Shown: positions 1-8,599 of the stretch, piece by piece | Layout of the letters: each line of letters starts with the position of its first letter | Numbering within the stretch: position 1 is the stretch's first letter | NCBI GenBank assembly: GCA_964474655.1 | Contig: CAYYTU010000014.1 | Location: 1-62,221 of the forward strand | Source: CAYYTU01 sp964474655 | GTDB lineage: Bacteria; Chloroflexota; Anaerolineae; B4-G1 | DNA length: 62,221 nucleotides | Reading direction: 5' to 3' | Translations under genes and position numbers: made by a program | Notes under the pieces: generated by a model | Told to the model about the DNA's origin: nothing | Databases searched by the model: none | What the model saw: only the letters and a program-made list of their open reading frames with translations

Positions 1-1441
1 CCTTCAAATAGGGAATAATGGAAATATCAGGGAAGAGTGCGAAGTAGTGAGGACGTGTCGGTGATTGCTCCATCAGCTCGAACACGCTACCCGAACCGTG
101 CCGCCAAGATGTTGCAGCATCTGGTGTAGTAAGTCCTATAAGATCGTATGTGGGGTTGTTGCCAAGGTAGCGTAATACACCAGCATCTGTTATTCCAATC
201 CTGTAATTGCGGGGGATGTTCGTGCGGATCCAGTTGACTACCTGCAGGTGTTGTTGAACTATTGTCTTGATTGCGGTTTGGTAGGATCTAATGAAAAAAG
301 GGAGGGGGTGTATCGATAAGATTATAAGGATAAACGCGATAGAGGTCAGAGAGATTTGTTGCCATCGTTCTTTCGCTTGTTGATAGAGTAGGGATAGCCC
401 CATCGCAGATATGGCAACCAACGTTGCTATGAATGGGAGTTGATAACGCCCGAGGTGCCAGTCGGCGGTTATCAAGGTGGCAGTGGAGAGCGTACCCACC
501 AGGAACCAGCAGAGGGTTAAGAACAACGAGACCCAGCGCTTCTGAGTTCCAAGCCCAATCCATCCGATTAAGGAGAGCGGAAAGAGTCCAGGCGGCGCAA
601 GGCGATATCCTGATGACTGCCAGCCAACGAAACGATACAGAATCTCTTTGTATGAGTTCAAGATGGAACGAGCTATATCTCCAGGATAGTAAGGAACGTT
701 GTACTGCCAGGACTTTGCCAGCAGGCCGGTTGATGCAGTCTTACCGGTGAGTATCCAAGTTACAATTGTAGGCGCAAGGCCAATTCCGACGGCCATCGAA
801 AGAATCGTTTGTCGCTTCCAGTTTATAGAATGGAAGCAAAGAAGACTATCAATGAGTGAGGATAGCCAGATCAGACCAGCGAGAATCAATCCCTCGGGTC
901 GTGTGAGCCCCGCTAGGCCCAAGCAGAGAGCGCAAAGGCTAGTCTTCTTGACCAAGGAAGCATACAGGGCGGCTAATGTGAGTGTAATGAATAGGCCTGT
1001 TTCCATACCATTGAAGCACCCCCATTGCACGGGCCCGGTGAGGAGGATCAGCACAGTGCCCCAGAGTGCCCAGCCTCGCTTTTTTGTCAAGTGGAACGCG
1101 AGGCGGTAAGTCAGCCATCCAATTAACCCTAGCCAGATGACGCCCAATCCTACAGCAAAGGCGACCAACCGCTCACCATTGAAGCCGATTCGATAGATGC
1201 CAGCAAGCAAGAAGCCGAATAAGGGACTTGTCATCCCAGTCGTGGGCGGGTCACCATCGTTGTATTGGTACGGTTGGCCTTGTGCGATCTGTCGCGCGTA
1301 TTGGAACGTGATGTAAGCATCGTCCAGCGGGGCGATCAATTGTCCATTTGTGGTTCTCCAGTTCGTTATCAGATACACAGTGCTAATGAGAGCCACAAGT
1401 GCAATAAGAAGGGCGATAGTCCAACGGTAAGGGTATTTCAT
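1..1441 (-). CDS. Polytopic GT-C glycosyltransferase, 3'-truncated by the window edge
   Basis: The frame is open from an ATG at 1441 to base 1 with no stop, so about 480 residues are visible and the C-terminus lies outside the window. The N-terminus is a membrane segment followed by LDDAYITFQYARQIAQG, the acidic first-loop signature common in PMT/ArnT-like GT-C enzymes of Chloroflexota. LTRPEG and a late TDAGVLRYLG motif fit the same superfamily. Many hydrophobic segments alternate with short loops. GT-C enzymes use lipid-linked sugars on the outer face of the membrane. The gene starts 4 bp after the GT2 stop codon, so it is the last visible cistron of the operon. Its G+C is lower than its neighbours (27 of 60 bases at 1-60, against 41 of 60 at 5401-5460), which may mean transfer. 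Substrate unknown. Confidence 0.82.
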   Translation of the reverse strand, partial: MKYPYRWTIALLIALVALISTVYLITNWRTTNGQLIAPLDDAYITFQYARQIAQGQPYQYNDGDPPTTGMTSPLFGFLLAGIYRIGFNGERLVAFAVGLGVIWLGLIGWLTYRLAFHLTKKRGWALWGTVLILLTGPVQWGCFNGMETGLFITLTLAALYASLVKKTSLCALCLGLAGLTRPEGLILAGLIWLSSLIDSLLCFHSINWKRQTILSMAVGIGLAPTIVTWILTGKTASTGLLAKSWQYNVPYYPGDIARSILNSYKEILYRFVGWQSSGYRLAPPGLFPLSLIGWIGLGTQKRWVSLFLTLCWFLVGTLSTATLITADWHLGRYQLPFIATLVAISAMGLSLLYQQAKERWQQISLTSIAFILIILSIHPLPFFIRSYQTAIKTIVQQHLQVVNWIRTNIPRNYRIGITDAGVLRYLGNNPTYDLIGLTTPDAATSWRHGSGSVFELMEQSPTRPHYFALFPDISIIPYLK

Positions 1442-1445
1442 CGTT

Positions 1446-2384
1446 TTAACTCTGAGGAGATAGCCCACTGCGCAATACCTCCCGGTACGCCTCGATCCGC
1501 TGCTTTCGCAGCGACCGTTTGTGGCCCACCAGCCACTTGACGCTCTCCAATCCCAGCTGCCAGACGTAATTCGCCAGCAGAAACCATCGCAAAACTTCGC
1601 TTGTGGCACGCCCGTGATACTTGCGGAAATAGCGCACCTTGCTGGTCTGGAAGTGAATGTGCCGCGCGGCGACGACCTGTTCGCTGCTCTTGCCCACGTG
1701 ATGGACGATCTGCGCCGTCGGCAGGTAGACCACGCGCCAGCCGGCCTCCCCAAACCGGCGGCACCAATCCAGCTCCTCCGAATACATAAAAAACCCCTCG
1801 TCCATCGGCCCCACCTCGTCGATGGCCTCGCGTCGGGCCAGCATCGCCGCTCCGGTGATCCAATCCACGTCCTGGATCGCGTCGTCGGGGCGATCCGAGA
1901 TGTAGTACCGTTCCAGCAGGCGGCGGGGCGCACACGGCTCCAGCCAGGTCGACTCGAAGAAAGCGGTCGCCAGCGTCGGTAATCGTCGCCGCGAGGATTG
2001 GACCGAACCATCGGGGTTGAGCAGCTGCGGGCCGATCATCCCCACGTCGAGGTGCGTGTCGGCGAAGGCGACCATCGTCGCCAGCGCATCGTCCCTCACT
2101 TCCGTATCCGGGTTCAGGAGCAGCACGTAGCGGCCCTGGGCGACGGCGAGCCCTTGATTGTTGGCGGCCGGAAAGCCGCGATTCTCGTCGTTGGCGATGA
2201 GATGGATGCCCGGGAACTCGGTTCGCACCATCTCCACCGTGCCATCGCTGGAACCGTTGTCCACGACGATGATCTGGGGGTTTGCAAGTGTGCGAGTGTG
2301 CAAGTTTGCAAGTACCGATCGGAGACAACGCCGCAAAAGGACACGAACGTTCCAGCTGACGATCACGACAGAGAGATCGACCAT
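1446..2384 (-). CDS. Family 2 glycosyltransferase (rhamnosyltransferase-like)
   Basis: This 312-residue protein starts LSVVIVSWNVRVLLRRCL, has VVDNGSSDGT at about 40-49 and the metal-binding NPDTEV at 91-96, the A-type GT2 signatures. Later it has ITGAAMLARREA and a DEGFFMYSEELDWCRR segment typical of dTDP/GDP-rhamnosyl or related transferases. It should act in the cytoplasm, adding sugars to a lipid-linked glycan. It lies 12 bp downstream of the polyprenyl synthase and 4 bp upstream of the GT-C gene. Residues 25-35 are encoded by a tandem octamer repeat (2281-2312), an odd insertion between the first strand/helix and the VVDNGSSDG strand. Sugar donor inferred from the nearby gmd/rmd pair only. 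Confidence 0.92.
   Translation of the reverse strand: MVDLSVVIVSWNVRVLLRRCLRSVLANLHTRTLANPQIIVVDNGSSDGTVEMVRTEFPGIHLIANDENRGFPAANNQGLAVAQGRYVLLLNPDTEVRDDALATMVAFADTHLDVGMIGPQLLNPDGSVQSSRRRLPTLATAFFESTWLEPCAPRRLLERYYISDRPDDAIQDVDWITGAAMLARREAIDEVGPMDEGFFMYSEELDWCRRFGEAGWRVVYLPTAQIVHHVGKSSEQVVAARHIHFQTSKVRYFRKYHGRATSEVLRWFLLANYVWQLGLESVKWLVGHKRSLRKQRIEAYREVLRSGLSPQS
2281..2312 (+). repeat. Tandem octamer repeat inside the GT2 gene
   Basis: Four consecutive 8-bp units read on the plus strand: TTTGCAAG, TGTGCGAG, TGTGCAAG, TTTGCAAG. They lie wholly inside the glycosyltransferase coding sequence (residues 25-35). The same TNTGCAAG-type octamers recur at 60591-60630. Confidence 0.85.
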
Positions 2385-2396
2385 CGCGAGGGCGAG

Positions 2397-3374
2397 TTAG
2401 AAGCGACGGTCAACGGCGAAGTTGGCCAGCTCGTGCAAGGCCTGACGGTAGGATGAGGGCGGAAAAATGTCCAGCGCTGCTTGCGCGTCGGCGATGTGGT
2501 CGCGGGCGGTGTCCAAAGCTTGGTCGATGGCCGCGGAGCCGGCGATAGCCTCTACGGCTTCCTGCAGCACATCTTCGGCGAGGGTGTCGTCAGACGAAGT
2601 TTGCAATGCCTGTCGAACCGCCGGATGGCTCGATTCCGCCTCCAAGAAGAGCAGCACAGGAAGCGTGATCAGTCCTTGATACAGATCGCTGCCTACCGGC
2701 TTACCCAGCGTACCCTCATCCGCGACGAAGTCGAGCACGTCATCCACGATCTGGAAGGCCAGGCCGATTTGCTCGCCGTAGGCCCGTAATGCTTCCCTCT
2801 CTGCTTCTTGGGCGTTGGCAAGAATGGCGCCGGCCTCGGAGGAAAGCCCCAGCAGCGAGGCAGTCTTGGCGTAGATGCGTTGTTCGTAATCCTGTTTTGT
2901 GGTTTGAGCGCTACGTCCGTTGAACAGCTGATGGATCTCACCGTCACAGATGGTCATCAGCGTTTCGGCGAAGCGTTGGGTCAAATGTACGCTACCCGCT
3001 TGAGTAACCAGGTAAGCGGCGCGAGCAAAGATGTAGTCGCCGGTAAGGACCGTGGCGGGGGGCGTCCAGTGAACGTTCAGGGTCTCTACCCCGCGGCGTA
3101 TGGTGGCGCCGTCGATGAAATCATCGTGCACGAGCGTGGCGGTGTGGAGCATCTCAACGGCCGCCCCGGCGAAGTACGCTCGGTCGATGTCGGCCTCGCA
3201 CAGCCGGGCAGAAAGAATCACCAGCGCCGGGCGAAGCCGCTTGCCCCCACCGTCGATCAAGTGATCAATGGCCACCCCGATGGACTCGTGCTGTCCAGAC
3301 GTGCGCTCACGAAGTAGGTCCTCCACCTCCTTCAAGTCATTTTTAACCAGACGGATGAAAGATAGATCATTCAA
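2397..3374 (-). CDS. Trans-polyprenyl diphosphate synthase
   Basis: This 325-residue protein belongs to the IspA/IspB/HepT family and condenses isopentenyl diphosphate into long all-trans chains for lipid carriers or quinones. GGGKRLRPAL at about 42-51 binds diphosphate. The first Asp-rich motif is HDDFID (D84, D85, D88) and the second is VDDVLDF (D211, D212, D215), followed by GKPVGSDL. The length fits medium/long-chain synthases; product length cannot be read safely. It lies between tatD (13 bp) and the GT2 gene (12 bp), so it may supply the lipid carrier used by the downstream glycosyltransferases, though a menaquinone side-chain role is equally possible. Confidence 0.93.
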   Translation of the reverse strand: MNDLSFIRLVKNDLKEVEDLLRERTSGQHESIGVAIDHLIDGGGKRLRPALVILSARLCEADIDRAYFAGAAVEMLHTATLVHDDFIDGATIRRGVETLNVHWTPPATVLTGDYIFARAAYLVTQAGSVHLTQRFAETLMTICDGEIHQLFNGRSAQTTKQDYEQRIYAKTASLLGLSSEAGAILANAQEAEREALRAYGEQIGLAFQIVDDVLDFVADEGTLGKPVGSDLYQGLITLPVLLFLEAESSHPAVRQALQTSSDDTLAEDVLQEAVEAIAGSAAIDQALDTARDHIADAQAALDIFPPSSYRQALHELANFAVDRRF

Positions 3375-3387
3375 GGGTGTGCCTCAA

Positions 3388-4149
3388 TCACGAAAGTCCA
3401 AACAGGCGACGGGCGTTCGCCGTCGTCGCCTCTGCAATCTCTTCTAGCGGCTCCTCCCGGGCGCGCGTGATGGCCTCGGCGACGTGTCGCACGTAGGCCG
3501 GCTCGTTGCGTTTGCCGCGATGCGGCTCCGGCGTCAGGTAGGGGCAGTCGGTCTCGACCAGCAGTCGGTCCAGCGGCACCATTTTGGCCACTTCGCGAAG
3601 CACATCCGCGTTCGAGAAGCTGACCGGGCCAGAAAGCCCGATGAAAAAGCCCATCGCCAACACCTCGTCCAGGCGCTCCGGGCCGGCGGCGTAGGTGTGC
3701 ATTACGCCTGCGCCTTGCCAATCCTGCAGCGTCGCCAGCGTGTCGTCGTGAGCATCGCGGCTGTGAATCACCACGGGTAGCTTCAGATCGGCCGCCAGCG
3801 CCAGCTGATCGACGAACGCCTGGCGCTGCACGGGCCGCGGCGAGTGATCGTGGTAATAATCCAGCCCAATCTCGCCGATGGCGACTACCTTGGGATGACG
3901 GGCCAGGGCGCGTATCTGATCCAGTACACTGGAATCGACCGTTTTGGCGTCGTGCGGATGGACGCCTACGGTGGCGTAGATGAGATCGTGCTGCTCCGCC
4001 AGCGCCAGCGCTGCCCGGCTGGAGGCCAAGTCGGTCCCGATCTCCACGATGGCGACCAACCCGGCCTTTCGAACCCGCTCGATCACCGCCTCGCGGTCGT
4101 CGTCGAACTGCGGGAAGTGGACGTGGGCGTGGGAGTCAATCAGCTGCAT
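3388..4149 (-). CDS. tatD: TatD family metal-dependent hydrolase
   Basis: The protein has about 254 residues from the ATG at 4149, preceded by TGAGGA at a good spacing. A longer in-frame start at 4197 would lack the family N-terminus. It begins MQLIDSHAHVHF, the metal-binding HxH of the TatD amidohydrolase-like TIM barrel; AIGEIGLDYYHD supplies the conserved glutamate, and PVVIHSRDAHDD and VETDCPYLTPEPHRGKRNEP carry the remaining ligands. Family members are 3'-5' deoxyribonucleases or phosphodiesterases in the cytosol. Its first 14 bp overlap the end of the PIN toxin gene, so translation is probably coupled. Confidence 0.93.
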   Translation of the reverse strand: MQLIDSHAHVHFPQFDDDREAVIERVRKAGLVAIVEIGTDLASSRAALALAEQHDLIYATVGVHPHDAKTVDSSVLDQIRALARHPKVVAIGEIGLDYYHDHSPRPVQRQAFVDQLALAADLKLPVVIHSRDAHDDTLATLQDWQGAGVMHTYAAGPERLDEVLAMGFFIGLSGPVSFSNADVLREVAKMVPLDRLLVETDCPYLTPEPHRGKRNEPAYVRHVAEAITRAREEPLEEIAEATTANARRLFGLS

Positions 4150-4684
4150 CGTTATCCTCAAGGGATTTGAGCTTGATGTTATGCCGGTCGGTAGCACCGG
4201 CGAAGATTTCTTGCTGTTGGTCTACAGTAAAGCCCAAGCGAATCTCCATCTCCGAGATAAGCGCATGTACTTCAGCGGGGGGCATAATCCCGTGCACCCA
4301 GAGAAGTCGCAAGAGGGATGGTAAGCGCAAACATTGAACGCCTAAATTTTGACCGCGGCGATAAGCGCGTCGGTCATTGGTGGCGAAGATACCATCGTGG
4401 GCCAGACAGTAAGCCAGCGAGTCAGTTTCTCCTTTCTCAAGTGGTGTCCCGATGCTGGAGATCGCGTCTTGCGCTGATTTTGGCATCGTCAGAACATCCA
4501 GGGAGCCTGTTCTAATGGCATCCAGCGCGGGCTTCAGTTCTGAGTATCCCGCCTGAATCCCTGCTTGCAGCTCCTGCTTAACATTAGGTGACACTAACAA
4601 AGGGCCGGCAAACAGATCTGTCAGCAAATGGAGCCGGTTGAGTTTGGAGAAGTAAGATAAAATATCCGTGTCGAAGAGAATCAC
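4136..4684 (-). CDS. PIN-domain ribonuclease toxin
   Basis: A 182-residue PIN-fold protein starting with GTG (MILFDTDIL). Acidic residues expected at the metal site are visible: D5/D7, E86 and D88 in KGETDSLAY, and D104 in ATNDRR. Toxins of this kind (VapC-like) cleave tRNA or other RNA when their antitoxin is lost. The GTG start overlaps the TGA of the upstream gene by 4 nt (GTGA), the standard arrangement of a toxin-antitoxin pair. It is longer than typical 130-residue VapC proteins; the extra C-terminal 50 residues have no recognised motif. The RNA target is unknown. Confidence 0.8.
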   Translation of the reverse strand: MILFDTDILSYFSKLNRLHLLTDLFAGPLLVSPNVKQELQAGIQAGYSELKPALDAIRTGSLDVLTMPKSAQDAISSIGTPLEKGETDSLAYCLAHDGIFATNDRRAYRRGQNLGVQCLRLPSLLRLLWVHGIMPPAEVHALISEMEIRLGFTVDQQQEIFAGATDRHNIKLKSLEDNDAAD

Positions 4685-5133
4685 TGGTTAAGTACTCCTG
4701 CGGAGGCCAGCGCGGTGATTTCTTGCTCCATCTCCTCAGCCGTCACTTCCATCGTGGTCGTAAACTCTGGCTCCACGCCGTGGGCTCGCAGCAGATCCGG
4801 CACCTCCCAGGTGAAGACATCGGCGATGGTCGCCGCCCAGCCAAAAGTGATGTTCTCATTGGAACGGTAGCATTCAGCGGCCACAGCGTGACGCAGCGGC
4901 GCGGGCACTGCGTCGATCACTGTCTGGCGTTCTTCTGCGCTCAGCGAGGGATCGTCGATGGCCTGGTTTACCTTCTCGGCCCACTCGACCACCTGGGGGG
5001 ACGGCGTGCGGGCTTGCTCCAGCCGGGCTACCTCCTCTCGCAGCATCGCCATCTCTTCCATCAGCTGGTCCAATCGCTGCAACACTTCGGTATCAGTAGT
5101 TGTGGCTGCTCTTGCTTTCGTTTCAGTAGCCAT
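4681..5133 (-). CDS. Putative antitoxin with N-terminal coiled coil
   Basis: A 150-residue protein I cannot assign to a named antitoxin family. Residues 15-42 (a RLDQLMEEMAMLREEVARLE-like heptad pattern) should form a coiled coil. The middle carries a helical segment, and the C-terminus is acidic (MEVTAEEMEQEITALASAG). It lacks an obvious AbrB, MetJ/Arc or Phd DNA-binding start. Its stop overlaps the PIN gene start by 4 nt, and it is encoded first, as antitoxins usually are. An antitoxin role is inferred from position only. It sits in the middle of a sugar/glycan operon, 44 bp after the phosphohexomutase. Confidence 0.6.
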   Translation of the reverse strand: MATETKARAATTTDTEVLQRLDQLMEEMAMLREEVARLEQARTPSPQVVEWAEKVNQAIDDPSLSAEERQTVIDAVPAPLRHAVAAECYRSNENITFGWAATIADVFTWEVPDLLRAHGVEPEFTTTMEVTAEEMEQEITALASAGVLNQ

Positions 5134-5177
5134 CGCTATTCCCTGCTTCTTTGTTCCTCTGCTTCCCTACGATCTTC

Positions 5178-6599
5178 CTACGCCAGCCCCGCCAACTCCA
5201 GCCCCGCATCCAGCAGTGGCTGAACTTTGCTTTCGTCCGTGGTCTCACAGTAGACGCGGATGACGGGCTCGGTGCCGGAGAAGCGGATCAGGAGCCAGCC
5301 GCCGTCCTCCAGTTCGTATTTGTAGCCGTCGACGGTCACGATGTCGGTCACCTTCAGGCCGACCAGTGTCTCTGGCTTGGCCTCTTCGATTCGCGCTTTG
5401 GCCTGCGGGCGCTTCTCGTCGGGGAAGCGGGTGTCAACGCGGTCGTAGTAGTAGGACGCGCCCAGCTTCTCGTACAGATGCTCGATCAGCTCGGCGGGCG
5501 ATTTGCCCGTCTGTACCATCAAATCCAGGAAGAAGAGGTTGCCCAGGATGCCATCGCGCTCCGGGATACTGTCGCCGAAGGCGTAGCCGCCGCTCTCCTC
5601 GCCGCCGATCATCGCGTTTGTCTCCATCATCTTCGGGCCCACGTACTTGAAGCCCACGCCGGTGCGGTGGACCGGCACGTCGTACATCTCTCCCAGCTTC
5701 TCCAGCATCGAGGTGGTGGAGACGGTCTTGACGATGGGGCCGCGCTTGCCTTGCACCTCCAGCATATAATAGGCCAGCAGCCCGTAGACCTGCAGCTGGT
5801 TGATGAACGTGCCGTTCTCGTCGCCGATGCCCATGCGATCGGCGTCGCCATCCAAGATCAGACAGACGTTGGCGCCCAGCTCGACCGTCTTCTCCAGCGC
5901 GGGATCGACGTTGGGCGGGATCGGCTCGGGGCGGATCATATCGGGAAAGAGCGGGTTGCGCACGTTGTGGATCTCGCTGACCTGCGTCGCGCCGCCCTCC
6001 AGGATGCGAGGGAACCAGCCCATGCCGTTGCCCCACATCGGCTCGACTAAGATGCGCAGCCCGGCGGCCTTGATCTTTTCGATGTCGACCAGCCGGCTGA
6101 TGTGTTCGATGTAGGCCGTGGCTGAGTCCCAGACCGTCACGCGGTCCTGCTCCTTGGCTACTTCGAGATCCATCCGCTGGACATCTTCCAGCGGCGGAAT
6201 GGCGTTCTCGATCTTGCGCAGCCCATCGGGGGCGACGGCGGCGCCGTGCTCGTCCCGCACCTTGAAGCCGCAGTCCCAGGGCGGGTTGTGGCTGGCGGTG
6301 ATGTTGATGCCGCCGACGGCCTCACGCTCGACGATGGAGTAGGAGATCACGGGCGTGGGCGCGGCGGTCTCGGTCAGCCAGACGCGGAAGCCGTTGCCCG
6401 CCATCACCTCGGTGGCGGCGGCCCCGAAGTGCTCGGCGGCGAAGCGCTTGTCGTAGCCGACCACCACGGTGGCGCCCTCGCGGCCCTGCTCCATCAGATA
6501 GTTGGCGAAGCCTTGCGCCGCGCGGCGCACGTTATCGAAGGTATAATCCTCGGCGATGCGAGCTCGCCAGCCGTCGGTGCCGAAATGAATGTCCGTCAT
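5178..6599 (-). CDS. Phosphoglucomutase/phosphomannomutase
   Basis: This 473-residue alpha-D-phosphohexomutase interconverts hexose 6- and 1-phosphates in the cytosol. The catalytic phosphoserine loop is TASHNPP (S103), the Mg2+ loop is DGDADRMG (D250, D252, D254), the sugar-specificity loop is GGEESGGYAF, and the phosphate-binding C-terminal loop is RFSGTEPVIRVY. Length and all four domains are complete. With gmd and rmd directly upstream it plausibly makes mannose-1-phosphate for GDP-mannose, but no mannose-1-phosphate guanylyltransferase is in the window, and glucose-1-phosphate cannot be excluded as product. Confidence 0.93.
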   Translation of the reverse strand: MTDIHFGTDGWRARIAEDYTFDNVRRAAQGFANYLMEQGREGATVVVGYDKRFAAEHFGAAATEVMAGNGFRVWLTETAAPTPVISYSIVEREAVGGINITASHNPPWDCGFKVRDEHGAAVAPDGLRKIENAIPPLEDVQRMDLEVAKEQDRVTVWDSATAYIEHISRLVDIEKIKAAGLRILVEPMWGNGMGWFPRILEGGATQVSEIHNVRNPLFPDMIRPEPIPPNVDPALEKTVELGANVCLILDGDADRMGIGDENGTFINQLQVYGLLAYYMLEVQGKRGPIVKTVSTTSMLEKLGEMYDVPVHRTGVGFKYVGPKMMETNAMIGGEESGGYAFGDSIPERDGILGNLFFLDLMVQTGKSPAELIEHLYEKLGASYYYDRVDTRFPDEKRPQAKARIEEAKPETLVGLKVTDIVTVDGYKYELEDGGWLLIRFSGTEPVIRVYCETTDESKVQPLLDAGLELAGLA

Positions 6600-6618
6600 T
6601 GTGAAACCTCCCTCGTTG

Positions 6619-7593
6619 TCACTTGATGCCGTTCTCTTCCTTCAACAGATCAATGTCGCTTTCCACCATCAGTTCCACCATCTCACGGAAGCTGTATCTT
6701 GGCTCCCAGCCCAGCTTCTGGCGTGCTTTGCTGGCGTCGCCGATCAGAATATCGACCTCGGCCGGACGCATAAAGCGCGGGTCCTGCACCACGTAGTCCT
6801 GCCAATCCAGGTCCACATAGCCGAAGGCCGCCTCGCACATCTCGCGGATGGAGTGGGTCTCCTCGGTGGCGATGACGTAATTATCCGGCTCCGGCTGCTG
6901 GAGCATCAGCCACATCGCCTCCACGTAGTCGCCGGCGAAGCCGATGTCGCGCTTGGCGTCCAGGTTGCCCAGCGCCAGCTCGTCGGCCAGCCCCAGCACA
7001 ATCTTGGCCACGCCGTAGGTGATCTTGCGCAGCACGAACTCCAGACCCCGGCGCGGGCTGGTGTGGTTGAACAGGATACCGGACGTGGCGTGCAGGTCGT
7101 AGGATTCACGGTAGTTGATGGTGATCCAGTGCCCGTAGACCTTGGCGACGCCGTAGGGGCTGCGTGGGTAGAAGGGCGTATCCTCGTTCTGCGGCACCTC
7201 GCGTACCTTACCGAACATCTCCGACGAGCTGGCCTGATAGAAGCGGATGCCGTTGTCCACCGTGCGCACCGCCTCCAGCATCCGGGTCACGCCCAACGCG
7301 GTGACGTCGCCGGTGAAGACCGGCTGCTTCCACGAGGTCGGCACAAACGATTGCGCCGCCAGGTTGTAGACCTCGTCGGGGTGGTGCTCCTGGAGGATGT
7401 TGATCAGCGAGACCTGGTCCAGCAGATCGCCGGAGACCAACGTGATCTCATCCTGGATGTGTTCGATGCGGGAGAAGTTGAGCGTGCTGCTGCGCCGCAC
7501 CATCCCGAGCACGTCGTAACCTTTTTCCAGCAAGAACTCGGCTAAGTATGAGCCATCCTGACCGGTGACGCCTGTGATAAGGGCCTTGGGCAT
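6619..7593 (-). CDS. gmd: GDP-mannose 4,6-dehydratase
   Basis: This 324-residue extended short-chain dehydrogenase converts GDP-D-mannose to GDP-4-keto-6-deoxy-D-mannose. The NAD(P) motif is GVTGQDGSYL at residues 8-17; RRSSTLNFSRI is characteristic of Gmd; the catalytic elements are YQASSSEMFGKV and SPYGVAKVYGHW (Tyr-x3-Lys); NHTSPRRG follows. The downstream phosphohexomutase starts 19 bp after its stop and the upstream rmd ends 28 bp before it. The product feeds the Rmd reductase encoded next door. Confidence 0.96.
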   Translation of the reverse strand: MPKALITGVTGQDGSYLAEFLLEKGYDVLGMVRRSSTLNFSRIEHIQDEITLVSGDLLDQVSLINILQEHHPDEVYNLAAQSFVPTSWKQPVFTGDVTALGVTRMLEAVRTVDNGIRFYQASSSEMFGKVREVPQNEDTPFYPRSPYGVAKVYGHWITINYRESYDLHATSGILFNHTSPRRGLEFVLRKITYGVAKIVLGLADELALGNLDAKRDIGFAGDYVEAMWLMLQQPEPDNYVIATEETHSIREMCEAAFGYVDLDWQDYVVQDPRFMRPAEVDILIGDASKARQKLGWEPRYSFREMVELMVESDIDLLKEENGIK

Positions 7594-7621
7594 AAAAAAC
7601 TTCCTCCGATGTGATAAATTT

Positions 7622-8578
7622 CTACCGCTGATTCGCTACCCGCTCGCGCCAATAGTCCAGCGTGTCTTGCAGCGTCTGCTCGAACGGAATTTGGGGTTCC
7701 CATCCGGTGCGCTGATAAAACTTCTCCGCGCTGCCGCAGACTACCGGCACGTCCACCGGGCGATACCGCTCCGGGTCTCTTTCGACGCGGATGTCCATCT
7801 TGGAATAGCTTAGCAACATATCCAGTAACTCCTGGATCGAGTGCGGCTCCCCCGATGCCAGGTTGTATACCTCTCCGACCTTTCCCTCGGTCACCGCCAG
7901 GTGATAGGCTTGCACAATGTCGCGCACGTCGGTGAAGTCGCGAGCGGCCTCCAGATTGCCCACCTTGACCACCGGCTCCTGCTGCCCGGCCTCGATGCGG
8001 GCGATCTGGCTGGCGAAAGCAGGGGTGACGAAGCGAGACGACTGGCCCGGCCCGGTGTGATTGAACGGTCGCACCCGCACGACCGGGATGCCGTAGGCCA
8101 GATGGTACTGCAATCCCAGAAAATCCTGCCCTACCTTGCTCACGGCGTAGGGATTGTTGGGCCGCAGCGGATTATCCTCTGTCTGGGGTAGTTCGTCGGG
8201 ATTGGGAGCGCCGTATTCCTCGTTTGAGCCGATGACCAGGAATGTGGTCTCGTGGTTGGACTTTCGCACCGCTTCCAGCAGGTTGAGTTGCGAGCGGATA
8301 TTGTTTTCCAGCGTGTGCCAGGGGTCAGAGAAGGCGTCTGGGACGAAAGATTGCGCTGCCAGGTGGAAGATGGAATCTGGCTTTACGTCATCAATGAGTG
8401 TCTCTACCACGTCAGGTTGACGCAGGTCGGCGGTTCGGAGCTGCAAACGGGGGTTTGAAGAATGGGTCTCTTCTTGACCAAAAACGGTGCCTACTATCTC
8501 CCAATCGGTGTGTGAGAGAAGATAAGTACAGAGATGTCCTCCGACGAACCCGCCTGCTCCGGTGATCAGTGTTTGCAA
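7622..8578 (-). CDS. rmd: GDP-6-deoxy-4-keto-D-mannose reductase (GDP-D-rhamnose synthesis)
   Basis: An extended SDR that reduces the Gmd product to GDP-D-rhamnose. I place the start at TTG 8578 (LQTLITGAGGFVGGHL), since AGGAGG lies 6 bp upstream and the promoter -10 lies only about 20 bp upstream; an upstream ATG at 8671 would precede that promoter. This gives 318 residues. Visible motifs: TGAGGFVGGHL nucleotide loop, LAAQSFVPDAF, SNEEYG, and the catalytic NPYAVSKV. Rmd is favoured over GDP-fucose synthase because of the Gmd-like family signature (AAQSFVP); enzyme specificity is inferred. It is the first gene of the left-hand operon. Confidence 0.88.
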   Translation of the reverse strand: MQTLITGAGGFVGGHLCTYLLSHTDWEIVGTVFGQEETHSSNPRLQLRTADLRQPDVVETLIDDVKPDSIFHLAAQSFVPDAFSDPWHTLENNIRSQLNLLEAVRKSNHETTFLVIGSNEEYGAPNPDELPQTEDNPLRPNNPYAVSKVGQDFLGLQYHLAYGIPVVRVRPFNHTGPGQSSRFVTPAFASQIARIEAGQQEPVVKVGNLEAARDFTDVRDIVQAYHLAVTEGKVGEVYNLASGEPHSIQELLDMLLSYSKMDIRVERDPERYRPVDVPVVCGSAEKFYQRTGWEPQIPFEQTLQDTLDYWRERVANQR

Positions 8579-8599
8579 CGGCTGCCTCCTTTGCGGGAG

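Noticed and set aside
5151..7545. Long plus-strand frames opposite the phosphohexomutase and gmd genes
   Set aside because: Mirror frames of well-supported genes; no ribosome-binding site or family signature.
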